Part shown: piece by piece, positions 8,061-14,620 of the stretch
Position numbering within the stretch: position 1 is the first letter of the stretch
How the letters are laid out: the number at the start of each line of letters is the position of its first letter
Assembly: GCA_964614515.1 (NCBI GenBank)
Contig: CAZTPJ010000073.1
Coordinates: 1-17,851, forward strand
From: CAZTPJ01 sp964614515
Lineage (GTDB): Bacteria; Planctomycetota; Phycisphaerae; Phycisphaerales; UBA1924
Direction of reading: 5' to 3'
Length of the DNA stretch: 17,851 bases
Position numbers and translations under genes: made by a program
Notes under the pieces: generated by a model
Told to the model about the DNA's origin: nothing
What the model saw: only the letters and a program-made list of their open reading frames with translations
The model's database searches: none

Positions 8061-8375
8061 TCAAATGGGATCGATGGATTCGGTCAGATCCTGGCGAACA
8101 TGACGTATGTGCAGGACATGCACCGTGTCGTCACGCACCAGGAAAATCAAGCGGTGCGAGTGGCAGACCAGCTGTCGCAGGTCAACCCCCGGAAACAGAA
8201 CATGCTCTCTCGCCACGCCGCACCGAAGCGGCATCACTGTCAGGGACTCAATCGCGGTTTCAAGGTCACGTAACCAGCGGCGCGATGACTTGACCGACCC
8301 ATGTTCAGTGATGTACGCAGCCGCGTCAAGGGCTTCATCACGCGCCGTGGTTCGGAACACGACGCGGTACTTCAC
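8061..8375 (-). CDS. RelE/ParE-family toxin
   Basis: A 104-residue protein with the ParE/RelE fold pattern: an N-terminal strand (MKYRVVFRTTARDEALDAAA), two helices with WLRDLETAIESL, then the strands LRQLVCHSHRLIFLVRDD and VHVLHIRHVRQD. The LRQLV...RLIFLV...VLHIRH run is closer to ParE (gyrase poison) than to ribosome-dependent RelE, but the target cannot be assigned from sequence. The start codon overlaps the end of the antitoxin gene by 4 bases (ATGA), the usual antitoxin-first operon order, which makes toxin synthesis depend on antitoxin translation. Confidence 0.9.
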   Translation of the reverse strand: MKYRVVFRTTARDEALDAAAYITEHGSVKSSRRWLRDLETAIESLTVMPLRCGVAREHVLFPGVDLRQLVCHSHRLIFLVRDDTVHVLHIRHVRQDLTESIDPI

Positions 8376-8665
8376 GCGCCATTCCGCTCAATACGTGTGG
8401 CCACATCACGAATCACCTCCTCCGCCGGCACGCCCGGCTCGCCACGATCGACCGACGCTATCCGCGCTCGCAAGACCCGCGCGGCCTCGACGGTTTCCAA
8501 AGCCTCCAACATGCGCTGATACGCATGGGCATCCTGGATCACAACGCGCGCTTTGCCGTTGACGGTCAACACCTCCGGCCGTCCCGTTGACGCCAACCGG
8601 GCCAAGTGCGACTTGTGGTCTCGAAGAAACCCCGTCAATGGATGGATGTCATGCAACTGGATCAT
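8372..8665 (-). CDS. Phd/YefM-type antitoxin
   Basis: A 97-residue protein whose N-terminal half matches the Phd/YefM DNA-binding fold: LTGFLRDHKSHLARLASTGR, then EVLTVNGKARVVIQDAHAYQ with the characteristic NGKARVVI turn, followed by an amphipathic helix (RMLEALETVEAARVLRARIA). The C-terminal tail (GEPGVPAEEVIRDVATRIE) would wrap and neutralise the toxin. It probably binds its own promoter as autorepressor. A purine-rich GAGGA lies about 10 bases before the ATG. Confidence 0.9.
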   Translation of the reverse strand: MIQLHDIHPLTGFLRDHKSHLARLASTGRPEVLTVNGKARVVIQDAHAYQRMLEALETVEAARVLRARIASVDRGEPGVPAEEVIRDVATRIERNGA

Positions 8666-8680
8666 GGCGCATTTTCCTCA

Positions 8681-8706
8681 GACAATTATCGTACTTTAGT
8701 ATGATA
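8681..8706. promoter_or_regulatory. AT-rich promoter/operator candidate upstream of the antitoxin
   Basis: The only clearly AT-rich patch in this part of the window. On the minus strand it carries GATAAT (8690-8685), a good -10 match about 20 bases before the antitoxin ATG, next to a small inverted repeat TACT-TT-AGTA (8692-8701). A Phd/YefM autorepressor would be expected to bind such a site. The -35 region is poor. Confidence 0.4.
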
Positions 8707-8889
8707 TCCGTGTATGCTCCCGGTTCAACCACCATCCAGGATCGGAGGAGGCGCAAGCGAAGAGCCTATAACTCGAATCGAGGTTGCCCGCAGTGTAAAG
8801 CGGGCCTTGGATCAGTCCGATACCAACCCCGACACCGGAGGTGCTTGGGATGCCCGACGACACGGTACGGATTATGTGCCCGAAACTGA
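8701..8889 (+). CDS. Doubtful small ORF with CxxC-x15-CxxC pattern
   Basis: Sixty-two codons from ATG 8701 encode a basic stretch (RRRRKRRAYNSNRG) followed by CPQC and, 15 residues later, CLGC. This is the spacing of a small zinc ribbon and looks more protein-like than its neighbours in other frames. Against it: there is no Shine-Dalgarno site before 8701, and its end overlaps by 40 bases the better-supported gene starting at 8850. It may be a decayed gene or chance. Confidence 0.25.
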   Translation: MISVYAPGSTTIQDRRRRKRRAYNSNRGCPQCKAGLGSVRYQPRHRRCLGCPTTRYGLCARN

Positions 8890-9050
8890 CGTGCAGGAAG
8901 GTGCTGGCCGTGCCCAGTTCCGCGCGGGGCAAGACGGTTCGCTGTCGGGCGTGCGGCACGAGCATTCGCGTTCCCACGCCCGAGTCAGCGCCGGCCGACG
9001 CGCCCGTCAGGTCCAAGGATCAGGGTAATCGCGACGCGAAGGTCGCCTGA
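8850..9050 (+). CDS. Small zinc-ribbon protein
   Basis: A 66-residue protein with a CPKLTC pair (C-x4-C) and a CRAC pair about 16 residues later, linked by VLAVPSSARGKTVR and ending in GTSIRVP. This is the compact ribbon (strand, AxGKxVRCxxC, strand with VP) that planctomycetes carry in many copies, alone or fused to other domains. Its role is unknown; zinc binding is inferred from the four Cys. ATG 8850 is chosen because GGAGG lies 9 bases upstream. The C-terminus is Pro/Ala-rich, then charged, and probably disordered. It is transcribed divergently from the toxin-antitoxin pair. Confidence 0.72.
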   Translation: MPDDTVRIMCPKLTCRKVLAVPSSARGKTVRCRACGTSIRVPTPESAPADAPVRSKDQGNRDAKVA

Positions 9051-9088
9051 CGCGCCCTTGCCGTCCTGATCCCTCATCAAATTCACGC

Positions 9089-10420
9089 TTACTTCTTCGG
9101 CTCCAGCCCCTTGATCGGCGGGTTCCATGTTCGTCCGGCCGGGAGATCCGGCGGCACACGGCCCCAGGTGCCTTTGCGCGATTCGCCCTTGAAGTGGCTG
9201 ATGATCAACCGATGCACAAGGTTCATCTTCGGCAGCATCCCGTGCAGGCCGACGCCCAATGGACCCTCAAGCCCACGATCGAGCAGTTCCCAATACCCAA
9301 AGTCGCTGTCCGACACGCACACGACGCGCTCGGTGGGAATGAACGACGTGCGGGCGCCGTGGTACGGAACCGTTCCATCACCGGTGAGTACGCGATCCGA
9401 AGGGTTGGCACTCTTCCATTCGTTGGCTCTGGCCTTGCGCCCCTTGCTGTCGGTGCTCGCGAGGTTGAACTCGGGCTGTCCCTTCGAGTCCTTGCGGATC
9501 TCAAGGCTCACGCGGGTCGTCTCGCCCACGCCCACCACGCACAGCCACGCATCATCCGCCATGCCCGCCTTCGAGAGTTCGAGCGATTCCACGCGAATGC
9601 GATGCTGCAGCGCAGCGCGGAGCAGGAGAATCAGCATCGACTGCGCCCGCTTGTGCTGCTGCGTTCGATCCACCGCGTGCAGGCGGATGTAGTCCTCGAT
9701 CGTGGAGACGATGCTCGGTTGCCAGGTATTCGGATCGAACATCGTCGCCGGAATCCCCACGTCCGGATGCACCGCGCCCTCGAAACTCGGCAGCAGGTAA
9801 TACAGCGCCGGCGTCAGACGCGCAACCTCACGCTCGCGAGAACTCGATGATCCCGCGCCGATCGCGGCCGTGCCCGTCGTCATCTTGATCACCGCCTCGA
9901 GCGACCCGCGGAATGGCGTGCCCAGCGTGGCGACCTTTCCGACGCGGGAGTTGATCCCCTTGCGCTGCAAGTATCCCGCGATGATCAGCCCGCCCATCGA
10001 GTGGCCCACGAGATCGACCTTCGGGTTGTCCTGATACTTGTCGCGGTGATAGTGCCGCAGGAGTTTTGTTCGCTCGATGACTTCATCGATGAACGCTTCG
10101 AGTTGGGCTTCGATGCGTTCGAGCGGGTGTCGCCAGTCATACGCGAACGGGTAGACCGGGGTGGGTTCTTCCTTCTTCTTGCTCAGGTCGTGACGAAGTT
10201 CGTTGATGAGTTCGCGGTAGACGAGACTGAACACGCTGTCCTGCACGACACGCGCCGGCTCATCACGCTCATACTTCAGGTTGTCAGGGTGCAGGGCGAT
10301 GCGGTCGAACGACTTGTTCATCACCGCCGACCACACCGTGTCGGGAACCACCGGATACTCATCGCGAAGATTGCTCGCGGTGATGCCTGGAATGACAATG
10401 ACGGGATTCTGTGCGGCCAT
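9089..10420 (-). CDS. LCAT/lipase-like alpha/beta hydrolase
   Basis: A 443-residue predicted serine esterase, acyltransferase or lipase. The N-terminus starts directly with the beta strand and oxyanion loop PVIVIPGITASNL (6-18), followed by PFAYDWR (91-97), the hallmark of lecithin-cholesterol acyltransferase-like proteins, and the nucleophile elbow GHSMGG with Ser141. LTGDGTVPYHGAR near the C-terminal third is the usual place of the acid residue, and a His in VHRLIISHF may complete the triad. There is no signal peptide, so it is predicted cytoplasmic. ATG 10420 is preceded by a strong GAGGAGG (10433-10427). Substrate unknown. It lies downstream of a DUF4870 gene in the same direction. Confidence 0.85.
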   Translation of the reverse strand: MAAQNPVIVIPGITASNLRDEYPVVPDTVWSAVMNKSFDRIALHPDNLKYERDEPARVVQDSVFSLVYRELINELRHDLSKKKEEPTPVYPFAYDWRHPLERIEAQLEAFIDEVIERTKLLRHYHRDKYQDNPKVDLVGHSMGGLIIAGYLQRKGINSRVGKVATLGTPFRGSLEAVIKMTTGTAAIGAGSSSSREREVARLTPALYYLLPSFEGAVHPDVGIPATMFDPNTWQPSIVSTIEDYIRLHAVDRTQQHKRAQSMLILLLRAALQHRIRVESLELSKAGMADDAWLCVVGVGETTRVSLEIRKDSKGQPEFNLASTDSKGRKARANEWKSANPSDRVLTGDGTVPYHGARTSFIPTERVVCVSDSDFGYWELLDRGLEGPLGVGLHGMLPKMNLVHRLIISHFKGESRKGTWGRVPPDLPAGRTWNPPIKGLEPKK

Positions 10421-10454
10421 GAAGTGCCTCCTCAAGGCCACAGTCTACCGGCGC

Positions 10455-10473
10455 GCTTGCGAGCTCCGCAAGC
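10455..10473. repeat. Hairpin between DUF4870 gene and hydrolase gene
   Basis: GCTTGCG (10455-10461), loop AGCTC, CGCAAGC (10467-10473): a perfect 7-base stem in the short space between the two genes. No T-run follows on either strand, so it is not a standard intrinsic terminator. It could be an mRNA-processing or attenuating structure. Confidence 0.45.
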
Positions 10474-10496
10474 CGACGCGTTCAGGGCCATCGCAA

Positions 10497-10925
10497 TCAG
10501 AGGAAGCGAATGCACGCTGGATAGCGGAAGTATTCGCCCCGATGCGCAGCAGTTGCGCCCATGATCCCGCCCACGACACCCAGCACCGCCACGGCCGGCA
10601 CGGTCACAAGAATCCCGACGCCGCACAACAGCAGCCCCACAACCGCCGCGACGACGCCGAGCAGCACCAGGCTAATCTGAAAGTTCAGCGCTTCACGCCC
10701 GTGGTCATCGAGAAAGACCGAGTCATGCCGCCGTGCAAGCCAGAGACACAGCGCCACCAGCGCCGGTACAAAGAACGACACACCGCTGGTGACCACCGTC
10801 AGACCAAAGGCGATGAGCGGCCCGACGTGGGTCCACATTGCGTAGGTCCGGTCGCCGGGGGTTACATCGGCTTCGTGATGCCTCATGGGTTCAGCCTGAC
10901 GGGAATGTGCGTGTGCGGCGTGCAT
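10497..10925 (-). CDS. DUF4870 (Tic20-like) membrane protein
   Basis: Small polytopic membrane protein. DRTYAMWTHVGPLIAFGL opens the domain, followed by a hydrophobic segment (TSGVSFFVPALVALCLWLA), the conserved polar turn DSVFLDDHGREALNFQIS, and a long hydrophobic stretch that would make two more helices. This matches the DUF4870 family (DxRxWAM...HxReAlNFQ), whose function is not established. The start is uncertain: ATG 10925 gives 142 residues, ATG 10886 gives 129 and fits typical family N-termini equally well; the frame is open to 11036 without homology. Transcribed divergently from the dehydrogenase gene. Confidence 0.82.
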   Translation of the reverse strand: MHAAHAHSRQAEPMRHHEADVTPGDRTYAMWTHVGPLIAFGLTVVTSGVSFFVPALVALCLWLARRHDSVFLDDHGREALNFQISLVLLGVVAAVVGLLLCGVGILVTVPAVAVLGVVGGIMGATAAHRGEYFRYPACIRFL

Positions 10926-11038
10926 GGTTCCGTGTTCAGGCTCATTGGGCAAGCGCCGATTCGGGTTTCGCAGCGCCTTTCGCGCCGGCCACTCAATAGG
11001 CTTTAGCCCAGCATCTGCACTCCGCAACGGAATCATCC

Positions 11039-12001
11039 ATGACCCGACCCACCGTCATTCAAACCGAGGAACTCGAACCCGCCCCGGCCGCGTGGCTTGC
11101 GGAACGCTGCGACCTGATCGCCTGCCCGCATGATGATCCGCGCCTGGCGGAGTTGCTGCCGCGGGCAGACGGGATGATCGTGCGAACGTACACGAGGGTC
11201 GATGAGGCGCTGTTGTCACGGGCGCCGCGCCTGCGCGTGGTGGGGCGGGCGGGGGTGGCGCTGGAGAACTTCGACCTGGCCGCGTGCAGGCGACGCGGCG
11301 TGCGCGTTGTTCACACGCCCGGCGCGAACACCCGGGCCGTGGTTGAACTGGTCACGGCCTTCATGCTCGACATTCTCCGCCCGCGTGTGTCGATGACGCA
11401 GGCCGTGCCCCCCCCTCAATGGCACGCGCTCCGCCGCGACTACACGGCCGTGAAGCAGTTGAGCGACTTGACGCTCGGCGTGTGGGGCTTTGGGCGAATC
11501 GGTTCGAGCATGGCGCGCGTCGCGGCCGCGCTCGATATGCGGTGCATCTACAACGATTTGCTCGAAGTTCCCGAGTCGCGCCGCCACAGTGCATCGCCCG
11601 TCGATGTTGAAACGCTCGTGCGCGAGTCTGACATTCTCAGCGTGCATGTAGACTTTCGCCCCGAGAATCATCATCTCGTGGGCGCGGGCGCCTTTGCACG
11701 CATGAAGCGAGATGTGGTCATCATCAACACGTCGCGCGGGTTTGTGCTTGATCCGATCGCGGCCGCCGCGTTTCTCCGCGCCAACCCCGACGCCCGTGGG
11801 GCGTTCGATGTGCATGATCCCACCGAGCCAATCCCAGCAGACTATCCGCTGCTGGGGCTTCCTAACGCGATCATCACCCCGCATCTGGCCTCAGGCACCG
11901 TCACGGCCAAGACGAACATGAGTTGGGTCGTTCGCGATGTCTGGCGCATCCTCAGCGGCGAGGAGCCGGAATCCGAGGCGGTGTATCCCAAGTCCCAATA
12001 A
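11039..12001 (+). CDS. NAD-dependent D-2-hydroxyacid dehydrogenase
   Basis: A 320-residue oxidoreductase of the D-isomer-specific 2-hydroxyacid dehydrogenase family. The NAD-binding motif GVWGFGRIGSSMARVAAALD (glycines 150, 152, 155) is followed by an acidic YND at the end of strand 2, which favours NAD over NADP. The catalytic residues are visible: Arg233 in IINTSRGF, Glu263 in DPTEP and His282 in ITPHLASGT. GRAGVALENFD (69-79) corresponds to GRAGVGVDNVD of phosphoglycerate dehydrogenase. There is no ACT or other C-terminal regulatory domain, so the protein is the short type; 3-phosphoglycerate, glyoxylate or another 2-ketoacid could be the substrate. I do not assign serA. It contains a C8 tract at 11408-11415, read as PPP. 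Confidence 0.9.
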   Translation: MTRPTVIQTEELEPAPAAWLAERCDLIACPHDDPRLAELLPRADGMIVRTYTRVDEALLSRAPRLRVVGRAGVALENFDLAACRRRGVRVVHTPGANTRAVVELVTAFMLDILRPRVSMTQAVPPPQWHALRRDYTAVKQLSDLTLGVWGFGRIGSSMARVAAALDMRCIYNDLLEVPESRRHSASPVDVETLVRESDILSVHVDFRPENHHLVGAGAFARMKRDVVIINTSRGFVLDPIAAAAFLRANPDARGAFDVHDPTEPIPADYPLLGLPNAIITPHLASGTVTAKTNMSWVVRDVWRILSGEEPESEAVYPKSQ

Positions 12002-12086
12002 TCCCCTACGTCCGATCGAACGCATGCGAACTTGAACCACTCGCAATCGCAGCCGTACCATTCCCAACAGGTACAATGAGGCGACC

Positions 12087-12497
12087 ATGCTCCTTCGCAT
12101 CTGGCTCATCTCGGCGATTGCCCTTCACGGCCTGTCCGTGCCGCTCTCGGCGTCTTGCGGACCGCGGGCGGACTCGGCGGGATCATGCTGCTCGGTGTCC
12201 ACCGGCTCGTGCTGTGTGCCTTCGGATGGCGGCGAGCAGGTACCGCCGGAGGATTGCGAGCCGAGTTTTGCGTGCTTCCTGTGCGTCGTCTTGTGCGGGC
12301 AGATCACGTCAGACGTGTTCGTGCCGCCAAGCCGCGTTGACCTAGACAAGGTGCTTACCGGCGCGGGTTCGGAACTGGGCGAAATCCAGCGGATTCGGCC
12401 CGTTGTGCCGGCCGCGGGGCTTGCGCCGCGGTTCGATTTCTCCCGCGCCGATTCCGCGCACGAAGTGCGTGCGCGCCTGTGCATCTGGTTGAACTAA
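12087..12497 (+). CDS. Exported Cys-rich protein of unknown function
   Basis: A 136-residue protein with an N-terminal signal-like helix (LLRIWLISAIALHGLSVPLS) and then a Cys-rich part holding SCCSVSTGSCC, PEDCEPSFACFLCVVLCG and a last Cys near the end (RLCIWLN). The Cys pairs suggest metal binding or disulfide formation outside the cytoplasm. The CFLCVVLCG stretch is also hydrophobic. GAGG lies six bases before the ATG. I do not recognise a family. It is followed, 211 bases on, by another exported Cys-rich gene and then a terminator, which suggests a shared transcript and perhaps a shared role in metal or redox stress. Confidence 0.68.
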   Translation: MLLRIWLISAIALHGLSVPLSASCGPRADSAGSCCSVSTGSCCVPSDGGEQVPPEDCEPSFACFLCVVLCGQITSDVFVPPSRVDLDKVLTGAGSELGEIQRIRPVVPAAGLAPRFDFSRADSAHEVRARLCIWLN

Positions 12498-12708
12498 TTT
12501 CATCCGACTCGCGCGATGCGTCGCGCGATCGTCGTTGCCGCACGTCCACGGCCAGGCCGTGACGCTGCCGGCTCACCTTGCACGCGCGCTGACCGCGCGC
12601 CTCACGCGCAGTTTCGTGACGACCGGCTTGTTGCCCGCCGCCATTCCTGCGCGAACGCCTCGGCCATGTCGGCCGTGGCTCACAAACTTAGTTGCAAAGG
12701 AGTCCACA
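12498..12708. other. Leader region of the small Cys-rich gene
   Basis: These 211 bases hold no convincing gene. They are rich in CGCGCG-type inverted repeats (for example CGCGCGATGCGTCGCGCG near 12511-12528), which may form a structured leader. The reading frame of the downstream gene is open through much of it, but AAAGGAG at 12696-12702 marks the start at 12709. No riboswitch class could be recognised. Confidence 0.4.
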
Positions 12709-12876
12709 ATGGCTCGTTTTCTTGGTGTCGTTTCGTTGATGACCGCCTCACTCGCCGGCCTGGGCGCGGCCTCGGCCAACGCCCCGGCCGCGGGCGGGTG
12801 CTGCCCGTGCGCATGCTGCACCGACTGCGGCTCATGCTGCGGCGGATGCTGCTGCGATGAGGGCTGCTGCAAGTAA
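12709..12876 (+). CDS. Exported 55-residue Cys-rich peptide, metallothionein-like
   Basis: MARFLGVVSLMTASLAGLG begins a clear signal peptide (Arg3, hydrophobic core, ASANA cleavage motif near residues 21-25). The remaining 30 or so residues contain 13 Cys (CCPCACC, CGSCCGG, CCCDEGCC), nearly half of the mature chain, with no aromatic residues. Such a composition is known from metallothioneins and other thiolate metal-cluster peptides; the export signal is unusual for metallothioneins. Alternatively it is a disulfide-rich or modified peptide, since AAGG directly precedes the Cys-rich part, but no modification enzyme is nearby. AAAGGAG lies 6 bases before the ATG and a strong terminator follows 24 bases after the stop, so this is a real expressed gene. 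Confidence 0.78.
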   Translation: MARFLGVVSLMTASLAGLGAASANAPAAGGCCPCACCTDCGSCCGGCCCDEGCCK

Positions 12877-12899
12877 CCCAGCAACCCCGTCCTTGGGGG

Positions 12900-12936
12900 G
12901 CGCGAGGCCCGCTCGTCGCGGGCCTCGCGCGTTTTT
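12900..12936 (+). terminator. Intrinsic terminator after the Cys-rich peptide gene
   Basis: A perfect 13-base stem, GCGCGAGGCCCGC (12900-12912) with GCGGGCCTCGCGC (12918-12930), a TCGTC loop and then GTTTTT (12931-12936). It is the best rho-independent terminator in the window and fixes the end of the plus-strand Cys-rich unit. Confidence 0.93.
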
Positions 12937-12952
12937 GTATGGACGATGAAGC

Positions 12953-13148
12953 GGGTGGCCCGCTCGCTCCGCGAGCGGTGTGTTTGCGCGGTCCGCTCCC
13001 GCCGCGAGCGATCTCCACTCTTTCATGCCGAAGGCATGTGTGCATTCACATCCTGCGACAGGAAGGGGGTCTCTGCTTCACGACGAATTCACGGCTTCGC
13101 CATTTCATGCCGAAGGCACGACGATGGCTCTTCATGCCGAAGGCATGA
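12953..13148. repeat. Hairpin-repeat cluster
   Basis: 12953-12982 is GGGTGGCC plus the palindrome CCGCTCGC-TCC-GCGAGCGG and GTGTG, matching 5729-5759 in reverse orientation with one difference. A degenerate copy follows at about 12987-13016. Then come three hairpins with loop GAA: CATGCC-GAA-GGCATG (13024-13038), a one-sided decayed copy (13104-13119) and TCATGCC-GAA-GGCATGA (13132-13148). No gene is supported here; open frames in this stretch are translated repeat. Confidence 0.8.
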
Positions 13149-13190
13149 TCGACTCTAGCCGGGGGTCGTGGCCCGCCGTCGCGGCGACCC

Positions 13191-13200
13191 NNNNNNNNNN
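13191..13200. other. Assembly gap (10 N)
   Basis: Ten N bases inside the repeat archipelago. A fixed length of 10 is a common scaffolding placeholder, so the true distance is unknown. Sequence may be missing here, possibly more repeats. Confidence 0.95.
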
Positions 13201-13375
13201 CCCTCGCCTCGGTATTATCAGCCCTTCTCTTTCTTCGACTCTCGGGGGGGGGCGCGCCGGCGCTGCGCGCCCCCACCCCCGGAAAGGACGTCCCCCCATT
13301 GCACCCTGAAAGGGTGCTCGTGGCTTCCATCGCGCGAATGGCGCATGGCACACCACGAGCAGTTCTTCGGACTGC
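13201..13375. repeat. Further hairpins after the gap
   Basis: A perfect 10-base stem GGGGGCGCGC (13248-13257) with GCGCGCCCCC (13265-13274); GCACCCT-GAA-AGGGTGC (13301-13317), a 7-3-7 hairpin with the same GAA loop as other copies; a decayed one around 13328-13350; and GCAGTTC-TTC-GGACTGC (13359-13375). No gene is seen. Confidence 0.65.
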
Positions 13376-13414
13376 ACTCTCAATCAGACACTCATTGAAA
13401 TGAGGGTTCGCCTT

Positions 13415-13460
13415 CCGGTGGTGTCGCTCGGCGAAGCGCCTTCGCTCCACCACCGGCTAC
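13415..13460. repeat. Nested palindrome flanked by GTAGCC
   Basis: Outer arms CCGGTGGTG (13415-13423) and CACCACCGG (13448-13456) pair perfectly. An inner hairpin GCGAAG-CGC-CTTCGC occupies 13431-13445. On the minus strand GTAGCC (13460-13455) precedes it, as in the element at 1-54. Confidence 0.7.
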
Positions 13461-13467
13461 TGCCGAC

Positions 13468-13580
13468 CACGCCTTCGGCGTGAAGAACTCGCCACGGAGT
13501 GGCGAGGCACCCAAGAACTCGCCACGGAGCGGCGAGGTACCCAGCAACCACGACCGCTCGCGGAGCGAGCGGTCCACCCC
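13468..13580. repeat. Hairpin-repeat cluster upstream of thiL
   Basis: CACGCC-TTC-GGCGTG (13468-13482); a tandem pair of about 30 bases each, AAGAACTCGCCACGGAGTGG onward (13483-13512) and 13513-13542, differing at two positions, with palindrome CTCGCCAC-GGA-GTGGCGAG and flank GGCACCC or GGTACCC; then CCGCTCGC-GGA-GCGAGCGG with flank TCCACCCC (13554-13580). The last copy ends 18 bases before the thiL start, so its hairpin could lie in the thiL leader. Confidence 0.82.
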
Positions 13581-13598
13581 GGGCGTATCCTTCACATC

Positions 13599-14543
13599 AT
13601 GCGAGAACTTGATCTGCTATCGCACATCGAGCGTCGATCGGCGGAGATTCTGTCTCGGTTCGATCATGTCCTCACCGGGCCGGGCGATGACTGTGCCGTC
13701 GTGCGTTCGCCGTCGGGCGATGCGATGTTGCTTACGGTGGATCATCTCGTTGAGGGGCGTCATGTCCCCCCCCTCGCGTCGCCGCCGAGTCACGATGCGC
13801 TCGACGCCATGGCACGAAAGGCCCTCGCGCGATCGCTCTCTGACATCGCGGCCATGGGCGGACGACCGCTCGCCGCGCTCGCCACCGCTTGTTTCCCGCC
13901 GAACTCCTCGCAGGACCACGCCCAGCGCCTCGCGGACTCGCTGCATCGCGCGGGCGAACGCTTCGCGTGCCCCGTCGTCGGCGGCGATGTCGCGACATTC
14001 CCGGCCGCACACTCCGGCCCGCTCGTCATCACCATCACGCTCCTGGGCGCTGCGCATCACGCGGGGCCGATCCTGCGTTCCACGGCCAGGACGGGCGACG
14101 CGGTCTATGTCACCGGAACCATCGGTGGCGCGGTCACCTCCGGCCGTCACATGACCTTTCAACCTCGACTCGCCGAAGCGCGGGAACTCAGCGAAGCGCT
14201 CTGGGGCTGGCGTCCCACGGCCATGATTGACATTTCCGATGGCCTCGGCATGGACGCGGCGCGTGTTGGCCGTGCGTCCAACGTCAAGATCGTCCTCGAC
14301 GCGACGCGCATTCCGCTTTCCGCGGGCGTGACGGACTGGCGACAAGCGGTTGCGGAGGGTGAGGATTATGAACTGCTCTTCACGGCCGCGCCCGATGCCC
14401 GGATCGCTGATCGCCTCGGCCAGACGCCGGTGATGCGCATCGGCCGTGTCGAACCGCCAGGGGACGCTCCCGGCTGCATCATCAAAGATGCCGACGGCCG
14501 CGAGTACAACGCGGCAAAGGCGGGGTTTGTGCATGGGAAGTGA
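13599..14543 (+). CDS. thiL: Thiamine-monophosphate kinase
   Basis: Phosphorylates thiamine monophosphate with ATP to thiamine diphosphate, the last step of the cofactor pathway. The 314-residue protein has the family motifs in order: TGPGDDCAVV (about 26-35), LLTVDHLVEGRH, ARKALARSLSDIAAMGG with metal-binding Asp, VGGDV, IDISDGLGMDAARV and GEDYELLFTA. PurM/ThiL fold; length normal. The ATG at 13599 is the natural start because the conserved region begins within a few residues; no strong Shine-Dalgarno site is visible, and the upstream sequence is hairpin repeat. It contains a C8 tract at 13766-13773. Genes on both sides are not thiamine-related. Confidence 0.94.
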   Translation: MRELDLLSHIERRSAEILSRFDHVLTGPGDDCAVVRSPSGDAMLLTVDHLVEGRHVPPLASPPSHDALDAMARKALARSLSDIAAMGGRPLAALATACFPPNSSQDHAQRLADSLHRAGERFACPVVGGDVATFPAAHSGPLVITITLLGAAHHAGPILRSTARTGDAVYVTGTIGGAVTSGRHMTFQPRLAEARELSEALWGWRPTAMIDISDGLGMDAARVGRASNVKIVLDATRIPLSAGVTDWRQAVAEGEDYELLFTAAPDARIADRLGQTPVMRIGRVEPPGDAPGCIIKDADGREYNAAKAGFVHGK

Positions 14544-14558
14544 AAGTTGAGAACTGTT

Positions 14559-14598
14559 TTAGCCGTAGGAGATCGCGCAACGTTGTTGCGGCTAAGCC
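14559..14598. repeat. Nested inverted repeat between convergent genes
   Basis: TTAGCC (14559-14564) pairs with GGCTAA (14590-14595), and inside it CGCAAC-GTT-GTTGCG (14576-14590) forms a 6-3-6 hairpin. It sits between the ends of thiL and the FKBP-like gene, so it may end transcription from both sides, although there is no proper T-run. Its GTT loop is shared with the hairpin at 62-76. Confidence 0.5.
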
Positions 14599-14620
14599 TA
14601 TCACAGTCTTGAAGTGCGGA

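Noticed and set aside
8059..8064. TTGACC on the minus strand as a -35 box for purA
   Set aside because: No acceptable -10 hexamer at 16-18 bases; left out as a feature.
12032..12077. TTGAAC and TACAAT as a promoter for the Cys-rich gene
   Set aside because: The two boxes are 34 bases apart, twice the normal spacer.
12946..13309. Small open frames through the repeat cluster and the N gap
   Set aside because: They are translated hairpin repeats and cross unknown bases; no ribosome site or homology.
13468..13580. Possible CRISPR array upstream of thiL (regular units of about 30 bases)
   Set aside because: Units abut each other without unique spacers, stems differ between units, and no cas gene is present.
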